This document shows positions 34,273 through 41,680 of a stretch of 64,000 nt of DNA, one piece after another; position 1 is the stretch's first letter; each line of letters begins with the position of its first letter. Position numbers and translations under genes: made by a program. Origin of the DNA: Plantibacter flavus. Its GTDB lineage: Bacteria; Actinomycetota; Actinomycetes; Actinomycetales; Microbacteriaceae. The notes under the pieces are model-generated. The model was not told where the DNA came from. It ran no database searches and worked only from the letters and a program-made list of their open reading frames with translations. The stretch is from assembly GCF_002024505.1 (NCBI RefSeq), contig NZ_CP019402.1:1488001-1552000 (forward strand), given 5' to 3'.

Positions 34273-35442
34273 GTGACGATCGATCTGGCGAGCATGCTGG
34301 TGGTGGCGGTGATCGTCTGCGCCGCGTGCGGGATCTTCTACGGACTCGACAGCGCGCGAACCCTAGCCGGACGCCACCTGGCAGCCTGGATGTCGGGATT
34401 CGCCACCACCCTGCTCTCGGCGGTCAGCTATCTCGCCGCCACGCTCAACGGCGACTCGGTGTGGATCGTCGCCGTCGCCAACGCCGCCATGGTCGCTTCG
34501 ATCGCCGCCCTGTGGGTCGGGTGCCGGCTGTTCAACGGTCGACGCAGCCTCGTGCTGCTCGGCACCCTCTTCGTCGGGGTGACGGCGATCTCCGCCGTCC
34601 TCGACCCCACCGACGACCCGGAGTGGGCCGGTACCATCGCCCGGCTCATCTCGCTCATCATGCTGTCGCTGCTCGTCGCGTACGAGGCACGGCGGGGGCG
34701 CATGCGGACGGCGCCGGCGACGCTGGTGCTCGTCGTCGTCATGATCCTGCACGCCGTGTTCACCGCCGTGCGGCTCGCGGTCTACCTCGCGGCGGGTCCT
34801 CACTCGGAGACCTTCGAGCGGCTGTTCAGCACGCCCATCGTGACCTACATGAACCTCGTGTTCGTCGTCGCGGTCGCCGTCGGCCTCGTCCTCCTGCGCT
34901 CCTGGGAGCGCAAGCAGCGCCTCTCCTCGGAGCGGATGGGCGTCCGCGCGGTGGGGCGCCGCGCGTTCATCGCCGAGGCGACCCGACTCCGCGACGGGCA
35001 ACAGTCCGATCGTCGCCTCGCGATCCTCGTCGTGGCCATCGACGGCTACGGCGACCTCCGCCGCGCCTACGGGATGGCGACGGCGGGGGAGCTGGAGGCG
35101 CTGCTCGCCGCCGCGGTCTTCCGTGAGTTGCCGGCCGGGTCCGTCTGCACCCGCGTGTGGAGTGGGACGATCCTCGTGGCCACGTCGGTCGAACCGGGGC
35201 CGACCGGCCTCTCTGGGCTGCACGACCTCGCGGCACCGATCGCCGCCGGCTACCGCGAGGCCGTGACGCAGCAGCTCGACGGTTTCGCCGGTGCTGCGAA
35301 CCTCGGCGTCGTGGTGGATTCGGCCGCGACGACCCCTGTCGAGACCCTCGTGTCGATCGCACGGACGGCCCGAGCCGACGCGGAGCGGCGAGGCGAATCG
35401 GTGCGGGTCGTCGAGTCCGCGTCGGAGACGCAGGACCGCTGA
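34273..35442 (+). CDS. Seven-helix membrane protein with degenerate GGDEF domain
   Basis: A 389-residue protein: seven hydrophobic segments between residues 5 and 208, then a cytoplasmic domain (about 229-380) with the diguanylate cyclase fold pattern. ILVVAIDGYGDLRRAYGMAT (251-270) aligns with the lald(I)DxFKxxNDxxGH region and AGELEALLAAAV follows, but the signature position reads WSGTI (296-300) instead of GGDEF. It is therefore unlikely to make c-di-GMP and may bind nucleotide or act as a sensor. The GTG start follows GGGGGAGG by 7 nt. No cyclic-dinucleotide partner gene is adjacent. Confidence 0.8.
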   Translation: MTIDLASMLVVAVIVCAACGIFYGLDSARTLAGRHLAAWMSGFATTLLSAVSYLAATLNGDSVWIVAVANAAMVASIAALWVGCRLFNGRRSLVLLGTLFVGVTAISAVLDPTDDPEWAGTIARLISLIMLSLLVAYEARRGRMRTAPATLVLVVVMILHAVFTAVRLAVYLAAGPHSETFERLFSTPIVTYMNLVFVVAVAVGLVLLRSWERKQRLSSERMGVRAVGRRAFIAEATRLRDGQQSDRRLAILVVAIDGYGDLRRAYGMATAGELEALLAAAVFRELPAGSVCTRVWSGTILVATSVEPGPTGLSGLHDLAAPIAAGYREAVTQQLDGFAGAANLGVVVDSAATTPVETLVSIARTARADAERRGESVRVVESASETQDR

Positions 35443-35455
35443 CGGCGCGTACCGC

Positions 35456-35803
35456 TCAGCGACCCTGGCGCTTCTTGTACGGGAGCGGCTCGCCCTTGAC
35501 CTTGGGCGCGCGACCCTTGCCCTTGTTCGCCTTGGCCTTGCCACCCGGCGCGGGAGCCGACTTCGCTGCCGCTGCCGCAGAGGCGTCGAGTTGGCGACGC
35601 GCCTCGATGAGGAACGCGTAGCCGGCGTCCGTCAGCTGCGTGGACTCCACGTCACGGGCGAACAGTTCCGCTCCGACGCTCTCCTCGAGCTTCCGGACGT
35701 CGGCGACGACGGTGCTTCTCGGCACACCGAGCGCCTTGGCCGCCTTCGCGAAGTGGAGGGTCTCCGCGGAGGCGACGAAGGAGCGCAGCTGCTTGTGGTC
35801 CAT
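35456..35803 (-). CDS. LysR-type HTH-only DNA-binding protein
   Basis: A 115-residue protein. Residues 1-60 are a LysR winged helix-turn-helix (MDHKQLRSFVASAETLHFAK, STVVADVRKLEESVGAELF), but the 200-residue effector domain is absent. Instead there is a short helix and a Lys/Gly/Pro/Ala-rich basic tail (about 76-115) that could bind DNA or RNA nonspecifically. It ends cleanly rather than looking truncated by a frameshift. It is convergent with the GGDEF-like gene (13 nt between stops). Confidence 0.82.
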   Translation of the reverse strand: MDHKQLRSFVASAETLHFAKAAKALGVPRSTVVADVRKLEESVGAELFARDVESTQLTDAGYAFLIEARRQLDASAAAAAKSAPAPGGKAKANKGKGRAPKVKGEPLPYKKRQGR

Positions 35804-35849
35804 GCCCTCAGCCTACGGTCACGGCGTCAGGCTGCCGACCAGTGTCGCG

Positions 35850-37076
35850 TCAGCCACCCAGCTGGTCGCGTCGACGACGTCGCACGATCACCGAGGCGAT
35901 ACCCGCGAGCAGGCCGAGGCCGAGCAGGGAGCCGGCCACGATCGCGAGCGTGGATCCCTGGAACCCGGTGTCGGGGAGCCTCGTGATGTCTCCGGCCGGA
36001 ACCGCCGGCTGACCGGGGACCTGCGGAGTGCCCGGCGGGACGGCCTCCGTGATGACGATCGTCGATTCGATGGAGTCGTCGGGTGCGGTGCCGTTGCTCG
36101 CGGTGATGGTCACCGTGTAGGTCCCGGGCGTCGTCGGCGTACCGGTCACGCCACCGGTCACGCCGTCGAGGACGAGTCCCGGGGGCAGGGCACCCGAGGT
36201 GACGGTGTACGTCGCGTCGGGGCTGCCGGTCGAGGTGACCGTGCTGTCGTACGTCGTGCCGACGGTGCCGCCGGGGAGCGGAGTGGAGGTGATCTCCGGG
36301 CTCGTGGTCACGGCGGAGCCGCTGCCGTCGTCGCAGCCGGTCGGCCGGTTGATGACGGTGTTGATGAGCGTCACGGCGCCGGTGGAGGCGAGGAGACGTC
36401 CTTCGACGACCGTGCCCGCTCCCGTGGAGATGGACGTGTCGGCGAGGATCGTGCCGACGAAGGGCGCGCCTCCGTCGAGCGTGGCCTCGCTGCCGACACG
36501 CCAGAACACGTTGCAGGCGCTTGCGCCGCCGACGAGGGTCACCGAGGAACCGGTGGCGGTCTTCAGCGTGCTCGCAGCCTGGAAGACCCAGACCGACTCC
36601 GCGGTACCGGTGAGCGTCACGTTCCCGGTGAGGGAGATCTCTCCACCGGCGTAGACACCGGGAGTGAGGTTGAGGTCGGTGAGGTCGCCGACCTGCTGCG
36701 GGGCCGGTGTGAGGCTGGAGGCGACGCCCATCGCGGTGAGGAGGTCGTTCTTGGCGAGGGCGGCGGGCTCGTTCGTCACGTTCTGGGTGCCGTTGACGAG
36801 GCCCGGGGGGAAGCCGGTCACGGAGCTCCCCGGGCTGAGCCCGAGGTCGCCGTTGATCGTGGTCACGCCGGTGTTGGTGACGGTCGATGCGGCGAGGACG
36901 CCGTAGTCGGCTGCCGTGCCGAGGAAGATCGGGCCGTCGATCGAGGTCGCGGCGTTCGCCGGTCCGGCACCGATGGCCAGGAGTCCGACGGTCACGACTG
37001 CCGCTGCGGCGAAGAGCCGTGGGCGAGTGCGACCGGGTCTGGCGCTGTGGTCGAGTGGGGAGAGTTCGAGGCGCAT
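35850..37076 (-). CDS. Ice-binding family (DUF3494) protein, LPxTG-anchored
   Basis: A 408-residue secreted protein: signal peptide (about 20-42, ending ANA), ice-binding DUF3494 beta-solenoid domain (about 45-255; FLGTAADYGVLAASTVTNTG, INGDLGLSPG, VWVFQAASTL), a putative Ig domain (about 262-345, GTPTTPGTYTVTITASNG), Pro-rich linker, and a cell-wall sorting signal with LPDTG at 367-371, a hydrophobic helix and RRRRR. It is probably attached to peptidoglycan by a sortase that is not in the window. Start ATG 37076 follows GGAAGGGG. Ice-binding proteins let cells adhere to or restructure ice. Confidence 0.9.
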   Translation of the reverse strand: MRLELSPLDHSARPGRTRPRLFAAAAVVTVGLLAIGAGPANAATSIDGPIFLGTAADYGVLAASTVTNTGVTTINGDLGLSPGSSVTGFPPGLVNGTQNVTNEPAALAKNDLLTAMGVASSLTPAPQQVGDLTDLNLTPGVYAGGEISLTGNVTLTGTAESVWVFQAASTLKTATGSSVTLVGGASACNVFWRVGSEATLDGGAPFVGTILADTSISTGAGTVVEGRLLASTGAVTLINTVINRPTGCDDGSGSAVTTSPEITSTPLPGGTVGTTYDSTVTSTGSPDATYTVTSGALPPGLVLDGVTGGVTGTPTTPGTYTVTITASNGTAPDDSIESTIVITEAVPPGTPQVPGQPAVPAGDITRLPDTGFQGSTLAIVAGSLLGLGLLAGIASVIVRRRRRDQLGG

Positions 37077-37213
37077 CAGGGCCCCTTCCATGTGGGAGGG
37101 GCGCGAAGCCAACGAGAATGGCGACATCAACCGCAACTGTTCCCTGTGTACCACCTTCGGGGGTCGCGCGGTCAGCTAGCGCTCCTGACGTAGCCAATCG
37201 TTATCTCGGTGCG

Positions 37214-37296
37214 ATACGCTACTCCGCCGACTCGTGGCGCGGAATGAACGTTCGGTGAAGCCTGCTCCGAATGAGACGATTGCAGCATGACTGCAA
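37214..37296 (+). promoter_or_regulatory. ABC-F leader: -10, mini-ORF and start-codon hairpin
   Basis: A -10-like TACGCT (37214-37219) precedes a four-codon frame MNVR-stop (37244-37258), a palindrome GAACGTTC (37246-37253) overlapping it, TTCGG/CCGAA (37251-37255 with 37267-37271), and a 6-bp stem TTGCAG/CTGCAA (37280-37285 with 37291-37296) whose loop holds the ATG at 37287. The layout resembles translational attenuators of ABC-F resistance genes; function is inferred. Confidence 0.4.
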
Positions 37297-38942
37297 CGCT
37301 CGTGGCCCAAGGCCTGGCCGGAGGACACGGCCACCGCACGCTCTTCGACGGCCTCGACCTGACGGTGGCGCCGGGGGACGTCATCGGGGTCGTCGGGATG
37401 AACGGCGCGGGGAAGTCGACGCTGCTGCATCTCCTCGGCGGCTCGCTCGAACCGCAGGCCGGCACGATCACGCTGTCGCCCTCCGACGCCTTCGTGGGCG
37501 CGCTCCCGCAGGAACACGAGCGCGTCGTCAGCGAGAGCGTCGCCGCCTACATCGCCCGGCGCACCGGCTGTGCCGCGGCGACCGAGGCGATGGACGCGGC
37601 CGCCGCGGCGCTCGCCGAACCCCCGCAGGCAGGCGCGGACCCCGCGGACGTCTACTCCGCCGCCCTCGACCGCTGGTTGGCGAGCGGGGCGGCCGATCTC
37701 GAGGAGCGGATCCCCGCGGTCCTCGCCGACCTCGGGCTGGACCTGGACGCGGATGTCACGACCACGATGATGACCTCACTGTCGGGCGGGCAGGCCGCTC
37801 GCGTCGGACTGGCGGCGCTGCTGCTGTCGCGATTCGACATCGTCCTCCTCGACGAACCGACCAACGACCTCGACCTCGACGGTCTGGAGCGGCTCGAACG
37901 CTTCGTGCAGGGATTGCGCGGGGGTGTGGTGCTCGTCAGCCACGACCGTGAATTCCTCGCCCGCTGCGTCACCCGCGTCCTCGAACTCGACCTCGCGCAG
38001 CAGAGCAACCGTGTCTTCGGGGGCGGATACGAGGCCTACCTCGAGGAGCGCGAGGTCGCCAGGCGGCACGCCCGCGACGCCTACGACGAGTTCGCCGACA
38101 AGAAGGCCGACCTCATCGGTCGTGCCCGGGTGCAGCGGGAGTGGTCCAGCCAGGGCGTGCGGAACGCGATGAAGAAGGCACCCGACAACGACAAGATCCG
38201 GCGGAAGGCCTCGGCGGAGTCCTCGGAGAAGCAGGCCCAGAAGGTCCGGCAGATGGAGAGCCGCATCGCCCGGCTGGACGAGGTGGAGGAACCGCGCAAG
38301 GAGTGGCAGCTGCAGTTCACGATCGGCAGCGCACCGCGCTCGAGCACGGTCGTCGCCACGCTCTCCGAGGCCGTCGTCCGGCAGGGCGACTTCCAGCTCG
38401 GCCCCCTGTCCCTCCAGGTGAACGTGGGCGATCGCATCGGCATCACGGGGCCCAACGGCGCCGGCAAGTCCACCCTGCTCGCGACGCTGCTCGGTCGCCG
38501 CGAACCCGATGCGGGCAGCGCGAGCCTCGGCTCCAGTGTGCGGATCGGCGAGATCGATCAGGCCCGCTCCTTGCTCGTCGGCTCGGAGCCGCTCGCCGAC
38601 CGCTTCGAGGCGATCGTGCCCGACCTCAGTCCGGGAGAGGTCAGGACGCTGCTGGCGAAGTTCGGGTTGAAGGCCGACCACGTGAACCGGCCCGTCGACG
38701 AGCTGTCGCCGGGGGAGCGCACCCGCGCCGGGCTCGCGGTGCTCCAAGCCACCGGGATCAACCTGCTGGTCTTGGACGAGCCGACGAACCACCTCGACCT
38801 CGCGGCCATCGAACAGCTCGAGGAGGCGCTCGAGGGCTACGACGGGACACTCCTGCTCGTCACGCACGACCGCCGCATGCTCGACACCGTCCGGATCGAA
38901 CGGCGGTGGGTCGTCGAGGCCGGGCAGGTCACCGAGCGCTAG
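37287..38942 (+). CDS. ABC-F family ATPase
   Basis: A 551-residue soluble protein with two ABC domains and no membrane segments. P-loops GMNGAGKSTL (about 44-53) and GPNGAGKSTL (about 389-398); signatures LSGGQ and LSPGE; Walker B LLDEPTND and LVLDEPTNHLD; the interdomain linker (about 245-345) is helical and basic. ABC-F proteins act on the ribosomal E site as translation factors or antibiotic-resistance ribosome-protection proteins; the subfamily is undetermined. The start codon sits in a hairpin loop, which hints at regulated translation. It is divergent from the ice-binding gene. Confidence 0.92.
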   Translation: MTATLVAQGLAGGHGHRTLFDGLDLTVAPGDVIGVVGMNGAGKSTLLHLLGGSLEPQAGTITLSPSDAFVGALPQEHERVVSESVAAYIARRTGCAAATEAMDAAAAALAEPPQAGADPADVYSAALDRWLASGAADLEERIPAVLADLGLDLDADVTTTMMTSLSGGQAARVGLAALLLSRFDIVLLDEPTNDLDLDGLERLERFVQGLRGGVVLVSHDREFLARCVTRVLELDLAQQSNRVFGGGYEAYLEEREVARRHARDAYDEFADKKADLIGRARVQREWSSQGVRNAMKKAPDNDKIRRKASAESSEKQAQKVRQMESRIARLDEVEEPRKEWQLQFTIGSAPRSSTVVATLSEAVVRQGDFQLGPLSLQVNVGDRIGITGPNGAGKSTLLATLLGRREPDAGSASLGSSVRIGEIDQARSLLVGSEPLADRFEAIVPDLSPGEVRTLLAKFGLKADHVNRPVDELSPGERTRAGLAVLQATGINLLVLDEPTNHLDLAAIEQLEEALEGYDGTLLLVTHDRRMLDTVRIERRWVVEAGQVTER

Positions 38943-38990
38943 TGGTGATCGTCATCCGGGCCGTCGGTGGAGACCCTCGCCGGACATGAG

Positions 38991-39026
38991 CGAGGACCCC
39001 GCGGCGTTCGCCGGGCGGGGTCCTCG
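38991..39026. terminator. Bidirectional terminator ABC-F / small helical protein
   Basis: CGAGGACCCCGC (38991-39002) pairs with GCGGGGTCCTCG (39015-39026), with an inner GGC/GCC pair and a GTTC loop. It lies between convergent stops at 38942 and 39043. Confidence 0.78.
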
Positions 39027-39042
39027 TCGTTCAGGGGGCGCG

Positions 39043-39258
39043 TCAGTCGCGCAGCTGCTCCTTGTAGTCGTTCTTGGCCTCGGTGGTGTCGCGCTCGGCC
39101 TCGGCCTTCTTCACGTCGGCCTCCGCCTGCTTCACCTTGGCGTCGGCCTTGGCCTCGTCCAGCTTGTCGCTGATGCGCTCCTTGGTGTCGTCGACGGCCT
39201 CGCCGATCTTCTTGCCTGTCGCCTCAGCAGCGTCCTTGGCGTTGTCCAGGAATCCCAT
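39043..39258 (-). CDS. Small charged helical protein (CsbD/LEA-like)
   Basis: A 71-residue, almost entirely helical protein rich in Lys, Glu, Asp and Ala with heptad-like repeats (KADAKVKQAEADVKKAEAER). It starts MGFLDNAKDAAEATGKKIGE, a pattern shared by small stress-associated CsbD/YtxH/LEA-like proteins of Actinomycetota. The ATG at 39258 follows GGAG by 6 nt. A protective role under desiccation or osmotic stress is plausible but inferred. Confidence 0.72.
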   Translation of the reverse strand: MGFLDNAKDAAEATGKKIGEAVDDTKERISDKLDEAKADAKVKQAEADVKKAEAERDTTEAKNDYKEQLRD

Positions 39259-39375
39259 CGTCAACTCCGTCTCTGATCCCGACTGTCGGTCACAATTCAA
39301 GCGTCGTGCACCGATGCCTGCGCGGCAACCACTTGTGTTCCGCTGCGTCGGCGGCTAGCGCGTGCGACGGCGCGT

Positions 39376-39576
39376 TCAGGGTGCTGGGGCGCCACCGTCG
39401 GTCGGGGTCGCGTGCGGCAGCCAGTCCTTGAGGATGACCTCCTCGGGGTCGACCAGACGCTCCGTGTGGAGGTCGTACTCCGGGTCACGTTCGGCGAGGA
39501 ACCGGGTGACGGCGTCAGCGTCCTCATTGTCGTGTCGACGTCGTGCGCGGTCTGCCGCGTCCTGCTCGGTGCTCAT
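39376..39576 (-). CDS. Small acidic hypothetical protein
   Basis: A 66-residue hydrophilic protein (MSTEQDAADRARRRHDNEDA at the start; a DPEYDLHTERLVDPEE segment; Pro/Ala-rich end). No family is recognised. The ATG at 39576 is preceded by GGTGGGATCC. It is on the same strand as the nad operon downstream of nadS direction but separated by 108 nt from its end, so it is probably a separate unit. Confidence 0.62.
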   Translation of the reverse strand: MSTEQDAADRARRRHDNEDADAVTRFLAERDPEYDLHTERLVDPEEVILKDWLPHATPTDGGAPAP

Positions 39577-39684
39577 GGATCCCACCGTAGCCCAGCCTCC
39601 GTCGGTGGGCGCCGCCAGACACCCGGCATCGGACACCCGGCACCGAGCGCGCGGCCGGATCCGTCCGCTCGGTCGTCGTGGGGT

Positions 39685-40827
39685 TCAGCGCAGGCCCGCG
39701 ACGGCCTCCACCGAGGCGACGACGGCGCTCGCCGTCCGGTCCAGATCGGCCGCGGTGACGGCGGCGGTCCAACTGAGGCGCACAGCGGTCTGCGCGACCT
39801 CCGGAGCGATGCCGATCGCGAGGAGGACCGGCGACGGCTCGTCGCTGCCGGCGGCGCACGCGGAGCCGCTCGAGGAGACGACGCCGCGCCGTTCGAGTTC
39901 GAGGAGGACCGCCTCGCCCGAGGTCCCGGGGAACACGAACGACGCGATACCCGGCAGCCGTCGTTCGGGGTGGCCCGTCAACCGAGCGCGCGGGACCTCG
40001 TTCAGGACCCTCGCGATGAACTCGTCACGCAATCCACTGACACGGTCGACCGCTTCCACCCGATCACGCTCGGCGAGCTCCAGCGCCGTCGCGAGCCCGA
40101 CGGCGGCGGCCACCTGTTCGGTCCCGCTCCGGCGCCCGCGTTCCTGCCCCCCACCGTGCAGCAGCGGTTCCAGGGGCAGCGACCCGCGAACGGCGAGCAG
40201 TCCGACCCCCTTCGGCGCCCCGAGCTTGTGACCGGCGAGGCTCAGCGCGTCCACGCCGAGGCGGTCGAGTCCGAGGGGAAGCCACCCTGCCGCCTGCACG
40301 GCGTCGGTGTGGAACGGGACGCCTGCGGCGCGCGTGACGGCCCCGAGTGCCGACAGGTCCTGGACCGTGCCGATCTCGTTGTTGGCCGCCATCACCGAGA
40401 CGAGCACCGTGTCCGGCCGGAGTGCCGCGGCGAGTTCTGCCGGGTCGACCAGGCCGGTCCCGTCCACCGGGAGCACGGTGGCCTCGACCCCGTGGAACCG
40501 CGTGAGGTATGCGACCGATTCCGCGACCGCCTCGTGCTCGATCGGCGAGGTGACGACATGGCGTCCGCGATCGAGGGCCGCCAGAGTGATGCCCTTGACC
40601 GCGAGGTTGTCCGCTTCGGTGCCACCCGAGGTGAACACCACGTCGCCAGGTCGGACGCCCAGCACGGTCGCGACGCGTCGCCGGGCGTCCCGTAACGCTC
40701 CGGCCGCCGCCTCGCCGACGGTGTGATGGCTCGACGGGTTGCCGAAGGTGCTCGTCAGGTACGGCCACATCGCCTCGAGCACCTCGGAGCGCACCGGCGT
40801 CGTCGCCGCGTTGTCGAGGTAGAGCAT
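39685..40827 (-). CDS. nadS: NadS-type cysteine desulfurase
   Basis: A 380-residue PLP desulfurase of the NifS/IscS family. PLP lysine in LSLAGHKLGAPKG, catalytic Cys in SSSGSACAAG, and MLYLDNAATTPV at the N-terminus. It is the last gene of nrtR-nadA-nadB-nadC-nadS, starting 1 nt after the nadC stop (TGAGATG). In Corynebacterium glutamicum the equivalent nadS lies in the ndnR-nadA-nadC operon and is thought to supply sulfur for the NadA iron-sulfur cluster; the same role is inferred here. Confidence 0.92.
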   Translation of the reverse strand: MLYLDNAATTPVRSEVLEAMWPYLTSTFGNPSSHHTVGEAAAGALRDARRRVATVLGVRPGDVVFTSGGTEADNLAVKGITLAALDRGRHVVTSPIEHEAVAESVAYLTRFHGVEATVLPVDGTGLVDPAELAAALRPDTVLVSVMAANNEIGTVQDLSALGAVTRAAGVPFHTDAVQAAGWLPLGLDRLGVDALSLAGHKLGAPKGVGLLAVRGSLPLEPLLHGGGQERGRRSGTEQVAAAVGLATALELAERDRVEAVDRVSGLRDEFIARVLNEVPRARLTGHPERRLPGIASFVFPGTSGEAVLLELERRGVVSSSGSACAAGSDEPSPVLLAIGIAPEVAQTAVRLSWTAAVTAADLDRTASAVVASVEAVAGLR

Positions 40828-40828
40828 C

Positions 40829-41680
40829 TCAGTCGACCGAGACGTCGAGTCCGAGGTCGAGGGAGCGGACACTGTGCGTGAGGGCACCGGAGGAGATGAC
40901 GTCCACACCGGTCTCCGCGATGGCCCGCACCGTCGACAGCGTCACGTTCCCGCTCGCCTCCACGATGGCGCGGCCGGCGATCAGCGCGACGCCCTCGCGG
41001 AGCTCGTCGACGGTGAAGTTGTCGAGCATGATCGTGTCGACGCCCGCCGCGAGTACCGCCTCGATCTGGTCCAGGCGGTCGACCTCGACCTCGATGGTCG
41101 TCGTGTGCGGGAGCTCCTCGCGGGCCCGCAGCAGCGCCTCGGTGACCGTCAGCCCGCGCTCGAGGAGGACCGCCAGGTGGTTGTCCTTGACCATGACCGC
41201 GTCGGAGAGCGAATGGCGGTGGTTGTGTCCGCCGCCCGATCGCACCGCATGGCGCTCGAAGACGCGCAGGCCCGGGGTCGTCTTCCGGGTGTCGACGATG
41301 CGGGCGCGGGTGTCCGACACGGCGTCGACGTAAGCCGCGGTGATGGTCGCGATGCCGCTCATCCGCTGGACGAAGTTCAGGGCGACGCGCTCGGCGGTCA
41401 GGACGGCACGCGCCGGACCCGACACCATGGCGATGGTGTCGCCCGCGGCGAACCGTTCGCCGTCGGCGACGAGGAACGCGACCGTGATGCGTGGGTCGGT
41501 CAGTCGGAACGCCGCTTCGAACACGGCCGAGCCGCTGAAGACGCCCGCCTCTCGAGCGGCCAGGGAGGCCGAGGCCGTGGCGTCCTCCGGGATGAGGGTC
41601 GCCGCCGTGAGGTCACCCCACGGGGCGTCCTCGACGAGGGCCGCGGTGACGGTGGTGTCGATGAGGTGTGGGGTCAGCAT
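40829..41680 (-). CDS. nadC: Nicotinate-nucleotide diphosphorylase (carboxylating)
   Basis: A 283-residue quinolinate phosphoribosyltransferase, making nicotinate mononucleotide from quinolinate and PRPP. Conserved LNFVQRMSGIAT, RIVDTRKTTPGLR, RSGGGHNHRHSLSDAVMVKDNH and EASGNV/ISSGALTHS. The ATG at 41680 overlaps the nadB end by 7 nt. Confidence 0.97.
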   Translation of the reverse strand: MLTPHLIDTTVTAALVEDAPWGDLTAATLIPEDATASASLAAREAGVFSGSAVFEAAFRLTDPRITVAFLVADGERFAAGDTIAMVSGPARAVLTAERVALNFVQRMSGIATITAAYVDAVSDTRARIVDTRKTTPGLRVFERHAVRSGGGHNHRHSLSDAVMVKDNHLAVLLERGLTVTEALLRAREELPHTTTIEVEVDRLDQIEAVLAAGVDTIMLDNFTVDELREGVALIAGRAIVEASGNVTLSTVRAIAETGVDVISSGALTHSVRSLDLGLDVSVD

